Shown: positions 8,218-11,139 of the stretch, piece by piece
How the letters are laid out: the number at the start of each line of letters is the position of its first letter
Position numbering within the stretch: position 1 is the first letter of the stretch
Assembly (NCBI GenBank): GCA_017553815.1
Contig: JAFZJT010000062.1
Span: 1 to 11,139 of the forward strand
From: Clostridia bacterium
GTDB taxonomy: Bacteria; Bacillota_A; Clostridia; Christensenellales; CAG-138
Direction of reading: 5' to 3'
Length of the DNA stretch: 11,139 bases
The notes under the pieces: model-generated
The model's database searches: none
What the model was told of the DNA's origin: nothing
What the model saw: the letters and a program-made list of their open reading frames with translations, nothing else
Program-made: the position numbers and the translations under genes

Positions 8218-8709
8218 TTAGTACTTTGCGATGATATCGCGAACGGTATTCGGCGCGAGTCTGCCGTGTACGTCGTCATCGATCATGATAACGGGCGCAA
8301 GGCCGCAGCAGCCGAGGCAGCGGGTGGGTTCAAGGGTGAACTTGCCGTCGGGGGTGGTGTGACCGGGCTCGACCTCAAGTACCCTTGCCAGCTCGTCGAG
8401 CACCTTCTGAGCGCCCTTGACGTAGCAGGCGGTGCCGAGGCATACGCGAATAACGTGTTCGCCGCGAGGTTCGAGGTTGAACATGGAATAGAAGGTGGAT
8501 ACGCCGTAGATCTCCTCAAGGGAGCGGCCGAGACCTTCCGCGACCATGGTCTGAACTTCGATCGGCAGGTAGCCGTAGATGTTCTGTGCAGCCTGAAGCA
8601 CGGGCATCGTGGCGCCTTCCTTACCCTTCCACTGGGCGATGACTTCTTGGAGCTGAGCTTCCTGCTCCGGTGTGCCCTTAAAAGGAATGGTAGTTGTTTG
8701 TTTAGCCAT
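8218..8709 (-). CDS. hydC: Hydrogenase subunit HydC/HndA (NuoE-like [2Fe-2S] protein)
   Basis: This 163-residue protein is the NuoE-like subunit of the hydrogenase complex, relaying electrons between the flavoprotein HydB and the other centres. An N-terminal helical bundle (about 15-85, with YGYLP and GVSTFYSMF) leads to the thioredoxin-fold [2Fe-2S] domain with C90 and C95 (VCLGTAC) and C131 and C135 (CLGCCGLAP). Cys134 is an extra cysteine inside the second motif. The ATG at 8707-8709 has a strong AAGGAGG upstream at 6-nt spacing. The frame stays open to an ATG at 8796, but that codon falls on the predicted transcription start and lacks an SD. It is the first gene of the operon and is separated from the other subunit genes by six regulatory genes. 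Confidence 0.93.
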   Translation of the reverse strand: MAKQTTTIPFKGTPEQEAQLQEVIAQWKGKEGATMPVLQAAQNIYGYLPIEVQTMVAEGLGRSLEEIYGVSTFYSMFNLEPRGEHVIRVCLGTACYVKGAQKVLDELARVLEVEPGHTTPDGKFTLEPTRCLGCCGLAPVIMIDDDVHGRLAPNTVRDIIAKY

Positions 8710-8715
8710 GTTGTT

Positions 8716-8737
8716 CCTCCTTATACCGCTTTGCGGT
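8716..8737 (-). promoter_or_regulatory. hydC ribosome binding site with adjacent hairpin
   Basis: AAGGAGG (8716-8722) precedes the hydC ATG by 6 nt. Immediately upstream, ACCGC-AAA-GCGGT (8725-8737) forms a 5-bp stem with a 3-nt loop that ends just before the SD without covering it. It could keep the SD exposed or mark an RNA-processing point. The sequence is plain; the effect is inferred. Confidence 0.5.
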
Positions 8738-8756
8738 TTATAGAAAATTGACTTGA

Positions 8757-8793
8757 TTGGCGAAATAAGCCCGTTTGGGCATAGTTCGGCCAA
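8757..8793 (-). other. Stem-loop at the predicted 5' end of the hydrogenase mRNA
   Basis: In the minus-strand transcript, UUGGCCGAA pairs with UUCGCCAA (8785-8793 and 8757-8764), giving eight pairs with one bulged C. Nested inside is GCCC-AAAC-GGGC (8769-8780). The structure would begin about three bases after the transcription start predicted from the -10 at 8803-8808. A 5'-terminal stem-loop often protects mRNA in Gram-positive bacteria, but the start site here is predicted, not known. Confidence 0.45.
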
Positions 8794-8801
8794 CATATAA
8801 C

Positions 8802-8820
8802 GATTATATCACAAATAATC
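8802..8820. promoter_or_regulatory. Inverted repeat over the operon -10 (candidate operator)
   Basis: GATTAT (8802-8807) and ATAATC (8815-8820) are perfect reverse complements, separated by 7 bp and covering the whole -10 element. A protein bound here would block RNA polymerase. It does not match the Rex consensus TTGTTAA-N4-TTAACAA. A second AT-rich repeat with the same 6-7-6 geometry but another sequence lies at 8855-8873. Such AT-rich repeats can arise by chance. Confidence 0.35.
8803..8811 (-). promoter_or_regulatory. Extended -10 promoter of the hydrogenase operon
   Basis: The minus strand reads TGATATAAT, a perfect TGn extended -10 with the TATAAT consensus, about 95 bases upstream of the hydC ATG. 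No good -35 lies 16-18 bp upstream (the bases there are near TGGATA), which extended -10 promoters can tolerate. The start would be near 8796. No other comparably good promoter was seen ahead of the operon. Confidence 0.6.
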
Positions 8821-8955
8821 ACCAATATCCATAGCCAAAATGCCGCTAAATCGTATATTTGTTTGGTAAATATTTCGTTTCTTCTGTTAAAATCCGCTTG
8901 TTATTTCCGAGTAAAATGGTAGGGTTTTGGCCTATGATATATGCCCGCTCCCCGC

Positions 8956-10164
8956 TCATTCCCCGCATAGCGCAACAGATGCATACAGCCGCGCCGAAAC
9001 GCCGATCAGCTCGTCCGCAAAATCGTAATCCACGGTATGCAGCGGAGCATGCAGCACACCGCTGCCAATATAGAAGAGGGCGCCCTTGGTCTTTTTCGTG
9101 TAATACCCGAAATCCTCGGAGCTTCTGAAGGGCTCGTTCCATTCCGCGATTGGAAGCTCGAGCGCAGTTGCCGCCTCGCGCACCTTTTCGGCGCACTCCC
9201 CGTCGTTGCGCGTTTCCGGGAAGGTGTCACTGTAGGATACGGAGCAGGTAAGCCCGTGCCGCTCGCAAACTATCTCGGCGATATCTATGATGCTTTTTTC
9301 AAGCGTTTCAATGCTTTTTTCATCCTCCGCGCGGATGGTGAGCGCGAGATGCGCAAAGCCCGCGGAGGTGCCGAAGGAGCCCGCCTTTTCGCAGTCCTCG
9401 CGGCTCGATATGCCCGCGCCGATGACCGTACACATGACCATGCCGCGCGCGCCGAACGCCATCATCGGATTCGGGCTTTCAAGCTCTAAGTCCCCCGCCG
9501 CTTCCTTAACGAGCTCGGGCATGGCGAGAATCAGCTCCGCAAGCGCGAACGCGGGATTCCTTCCGTTTTCGGGTTGGGAGGCATGGGAATTCTTGCCGCG
9601 CAGCATGACCGTCATGCCCGTTGAAGCGCAGGCGGCGCAGCCTGTGTGCACCGATACCGAGCCAAGCGGGAAGCCGGGCATATTGTGATAGCCGTAGATC
9701 TCGTCGATGCGCTCGAGCGCTATGAGCTTGTCGCATTCTTCCGCTCCGTCGCCGTTCTCCTCGGCATGCTGGAAGAGGAAGAAAATATCGTTTTCACAGC
9801 CGTTTTTATCTATGAATTCCGCAAAAGCGGCGAGCGAAGCCGAATGCCCGTCATGCCCGCATTTATGCGAAACGCCGCGGTTTTCGGAGCAGTATGGAAG
9901 CGAGATCCCCTCGTCTATCGGCAGCGCATCCATATCGGCGCGAAAAGCTATGCGCTTTTTGCCCTCCTTCGATCTGTACGCGGCATAGAACCATGCGCCC
10001 ATATCGTGCAGTTCAAGCGACGTCCTGTCGGAGAGGTATTCCATGATGATCCTCTTTGTCCTCTCCTCGCGCCCGGAAAGCTCCGCGCTTTTATGAAGGG
10101 TGTGGCGAAGCTCCACCGCCGAAGAAAGTATCTCCCCGGGTATATTTATGTTTTTCATTTCCAT
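8956..10164 (-). CDS. M20-family amidohydrolase (IAA-amino acid hydrolase/carboxypeptidase type)
   Basis: This 402-residue cytoplasmic metallohydrolase belongs to the M20D-like amidohydrolases, which cleave N-acyl or other amide-linked amino acids. Conserved motifs: RADMDALPI (75-83), KCGHDGH (101-107, with C102 and H104 as metal ligands), QHAEEN (132-137, catalytic and metal Glu), YGYHNMPGFPLGS (157-169, H160), the dimerisation-domain segment SHASQPENGRNP (193-204), SSEDFGYY (348-355) and a late His near PLHTVDYDF (374-382). The substrate cannot be told from sequence; N-acyl amino acids or small peptides are typical. The ATG at 10162-10164 has GGGAGG nine bases upstream and fits the usual N-terminus. 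An in-frame ATG at 10218 would add 18 basic residues with no SD advantage. It has its own promoter, and its link to the hydrogenase genes appears to be only position. Confidence 0.9.
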   Translation of the reverse strand: MEMKNINIPGEILSSAVELRHTLHKSAELSGREERTKRIIMEYLSDRTSLELHDMGAWFYAAYRSKEGKKRIAFRADMDALPIDEGISLPYCSENRGVSHKCGHDGHSASLAAFAEFIDKNGCENDIFFLFQHAEENGDGAEECDKLIALERIDEIYGYHNMPGFPLGSVSVHTGCAACASTGMTVMLRGKNSHASQPENGRNPAFALAELILAMPELVKEAAGDLELESPNPMMAFGARGMVMCTVIGAGISSREDCEKAGSFGTSAGFAHLALTIRAEDEKSIETLEKSIIDIAEIVCERHGLTCSVSYSDTFPETRNDGECAEKVREAATALELPIAEWNEPFRSSEDFGYYTKKTKGALFYIGSGVLHAPLHTVDYDFADELIGVSARLYASVALCGE

Positions 10165-10280
10165 TGTTTTGTTCCTCCCGATCATACGGCGGGCTTGTCT
10201 TTTCGCTTCGGACTTCATCCGAAAGCCCTTCCCGTTCGTATTATAAAGGGTCGCTCATGCGAGTGCGGAGCACCCGATAT

Positions 10281-10309
10281 ATTATAAACGCGCCTCCCGA
10301 TTTTGTAAA
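10281..10309 (-). promoter_or_regulatory. Sigma-A-type promoter of the amidohydrolase gene
   Basis: On the minus strand TTTACA (10304-10309) and TATAAT (10281-10286) are separated by 17 bp, near-consensus. The leader would be about 110 nt. A second TATAAT lies at 10240-10245 but has no good -35. A 6-bp hairpin (TTCGGA/TCCGAA, 10207-10223) lies in the leader. Confidence 0.75.
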
Positions 10310-10331
10310 GTGCTCGATAGGGCGCGTTTAT
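10284..10331. repeat. 11-bp perfect inverted repeat around the amidohydrolase promoter
   Basis: ATAAACGCGCC (10284-10294) and GGCGCGTTTAT (10321-10331) are exact reverse complements separated by 26 bp. The left arm overlaps the -10 and part of the spacer; the -35 lies between the arms. Length and placement suggest operator half-sites or a cruciform-prone element. No known regulator is recognised. Confidence 0.55.
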
Positions 10332-10354
10332 TTTCACAATGCGTTCGCGCTGTA

Positions 10355-10383
10355 TTGAAACGCATCCCGCATTGTGGTATAAT
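10355..10383 (+). promoter_or_regulatory. Strong sigma-A promoter of the cohesin-like gene
   Basis: TTGAAA (10355-10360), a 17-bp spacer and TATAAT (10378-10383), with TGG just before it giving an extended -10. This is the best promoter in the window. Transcription should start near 10390, leaving a leader of about 80 nt. Confidence 0.85.
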
Positions 10384-10402
10384 ATAGTTTGGATTTGTAT
10401 TT

Positions 10403-10449
10403 TCGTTCGCCCGCCGAACGAGCGTACATAATTATGCGAGTATTCGCAT
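10403..10449 (+). other. Two leader hairpins upstream of the cohesin-like gene
   Basis: TCGTTCG-CCCGC-CGAACGA (10403-10421, 7-bp perfect stem) and ATGCGA-GTAT-TCGCAT (10434-10449, 6-bp perfect stem) lie between the predicted start site and the SD AAGGAG at 10458-10463. Neither is followed by a T-run, so they are not terminators. They may stabilise the mRNA or affect translation; that is inference. Confidence 0.45.
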
Positions 10450-10470
10450 GAAGAAAGAAGGAGAAACCGA

Positions 10471-11139
10471 ATGAAACGCATATTTTCACTCTTCGCGGCC
10501 GTCCTTTTTGCCGCGCTTATCCTCGCTTCCCCCGCCGCGCTTGCGGGCGGAGGTCCCGTTGTTTTCTCGATGAACAGCGTTGAAAACGTATCCCCCGGCG
10601 AGAGCTTCACGATCACGCTCAGCATTTCCGGCGATTATCAGGCGCACGGCATGAATCTTTCCATTGAGTTTGACCCGAATTCCATGACGCTTGAAAGCTG
10701 CGATCAGGGCGATTACCTCAACGCCGTCAGGGCGAAGAGCGCGCTTGTCGTTCTCGATTCGGAGACGCTTGCGCACGAAGGCAAGATCAAGCTCGCAGTT
10801 GCCATGCCTATGGATGCCGCTACCGGCTCCGGCGATGTGCTCATCATGCGCTTTCACGTCAATCCGGGCGTTACCGTCAATCAGCAGGTCATCATGATCA
10901 TCCAGGAGTTCATCTATATGCCCGTTAATCAGATGACCGGCACTGACATCCCCTTCAGCACCCATAACTCCATCATAGCCCTCAGGGGCGGCTCAATCCC
11001 CAAAGCGGGCTACAACGAAGGCGACGATGGCATCGGCAACAATATCTCTTCCTCCCTCCGCCAGCCTCCGGCACCCACGCCCGGCGGTAATACCGCACCC
11101 GGCGCCACCGATCCCGACTCCACCCCTCAGTCGGCCTCC
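10471..11139 (+). CDS. Secreted protein with cohesin-like domain (partial, runs off right edge)
   Basis: An open frame of 223 codons starts at ATG 10471, with AAGGAG seven bases upstream, and is still open at the window end. Residues 1-25 form a classic signal peptide: KR, a hydrophobic core, then cleavage after ALA. Residues about 30-170 look like the cohesin beta-sandwich: SPGESFTITLSISG, IEFDPNSMTLESCDQGD, and GSGDVLIMRFHVNPG near 119-133 are in the expected order and spacing. From about 198 a Pro/Thr/Gly/Ser-rich linker begins (PAPTPGGN and on), as between modules of extracellular proteins. The rest, which might hold a dockerin, repeats or an anchor, lies outside. Cohesin-like domains also occur in non-cellulosomal proteins, so a cellulosome is not implied. 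It is unrelated in function to the hydrogenase operon as far as can be seen. Confidence 0.8.
   Translation, partial: MKRIFSLFAAVLFAALILASPAALAGGGPVVFSMNSVENVSPGESFTITLSISGDYQAHGMNLSIEFDPNSMTLESCDQGDYLNAVRAKSALVVLDSETLAHEGKIKLAVAMPMDAATGSGDVLIMRFHVNPGVTVNQQVIMIIQEFIYMPVNQMTGTDIPFSTHNSIIALRGGSIPKAGYNEGDDGIGNNISSSLRQPPAPTPGGNTAPGATDPDSTPQSAS

Larger units (their letters stand above)
10165..10470. other. Divergent intergenic promoter region
   Basis: This 306-bp gap separates the leftward amidohydrolase gene from the rightward cohesin-like gene. It holds the two promoters, whose -35 boxes lie about 45 bp apart, the 11-bp inverted repeat and the leader hairpins described separately. I found no convincing small gene or structured RNA gene in it. 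Confidence 0.6.

Noticed and set aside
7594..8751. 385-codon open frame on the plus strand
   Set aside because: It is antisense to three well-supported genes and their SD sequences, with no SD or motif of its own.
8710..8796. Upstream ATG extending HydC by 29 residues
   Set aside because: The codon coincides with the predicted transcription start and has no SD; ATG at 8707-8709 has a strong AAGGAGG and gives the usual NuoE-like length.
8710..8955. Rex-type operator upstream of the hydrogenase operon
   Set aside because: Rex commonly controls such operons, but no sequence close to TTGTTAA-N4-TTAACAA was found here.
8874..8955. Intrinsic terminator after the amidohydrolase gene
   Set aside because: Only a weak 4-bp pairing (TAGG/CCTA) near a short T-run was seen. 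Read-through into the hydrogenase operon cannot be excluded.
10215..10965. Minus-strand open frames over the cohesin-like gene and the divergent spacer
   Set aside because: They oppose a gene with a clear promoter, SD, signal peptide and domain pattern.

Overview
The window looks like chromosomal DNA from an anaerobic, fermentative member of the Clostridia with fairly GC-rich coding sequence. The evidence is an NAD(P)-linked, bifurcation-type [FeFe] hydrogenase operon, strong Gram-positive Shine-Dalgarno sequences (GGAGG/AAGGAG), sigma-A-like promoters, and a secreted protein with a cohesin-like fold. No rRNA, tRNA, CRISPR array, insertion sequence or prophage gene was seen.

Layout. Positions 1-269 are a short non-coding stretch holding the probable terminator of the hydrogenase operon (211-243) and a promoter-like element that points out of the left edge and carries a nine-C/G tract. 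Positions 270-8709 are one long operon on the minus strand. In transcription order it encodes a NuoE-like subunit (HydC/HndA), a DRTGG-type protein, an RsbW-like HATPase, a putative sensory [FeFe]-hydrogenase-like protein, a second DRTGG-type protein, a PHP phosphoesterase, a second HATPase, a small thioredoxin-fold ferredoxin-like protein (HndB), the NuoF-like diaphorase HydB/HndC, and the catalytic hydrogenase HydA/HndD. The operon's candidate promoter is an extended -10 at 8803-8811, overlapped by an inverted repeat. The predicted mRNA begins almost directly with a stem-loop. Positions 8956-10164 encode an M20-type amidohydrolase on the same strand with its own good promoter. Positions 10165-10470 are a divergent promoter region. 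A secreted cohesin-like protein starts at 10471 on the plus strand and runs off the right edge.

How the genes fit together. HydC, HndB, HydB and HydA match the subunit set of HndABCD/HydABC-type enzymes, which couple H2 formation or uptake to NAD(P)(H), often together with ferredoxin. Six genes lying between the NuoE-like gene and the other three subunits look like a signalling module: a hydrogenase-like protein with all four candidate H-cluster cysteines but altered catalytic surroundings, two GHKL ATPases, two paralogous DRTGG proteins and a PHP hydrolase. I infer that this module reports H2 or redox state and tunes the enzyme or its expression. The partner proteins and output are not visible here, and the hydrogenase maturases HydE, HydF and HydG are not in the window.
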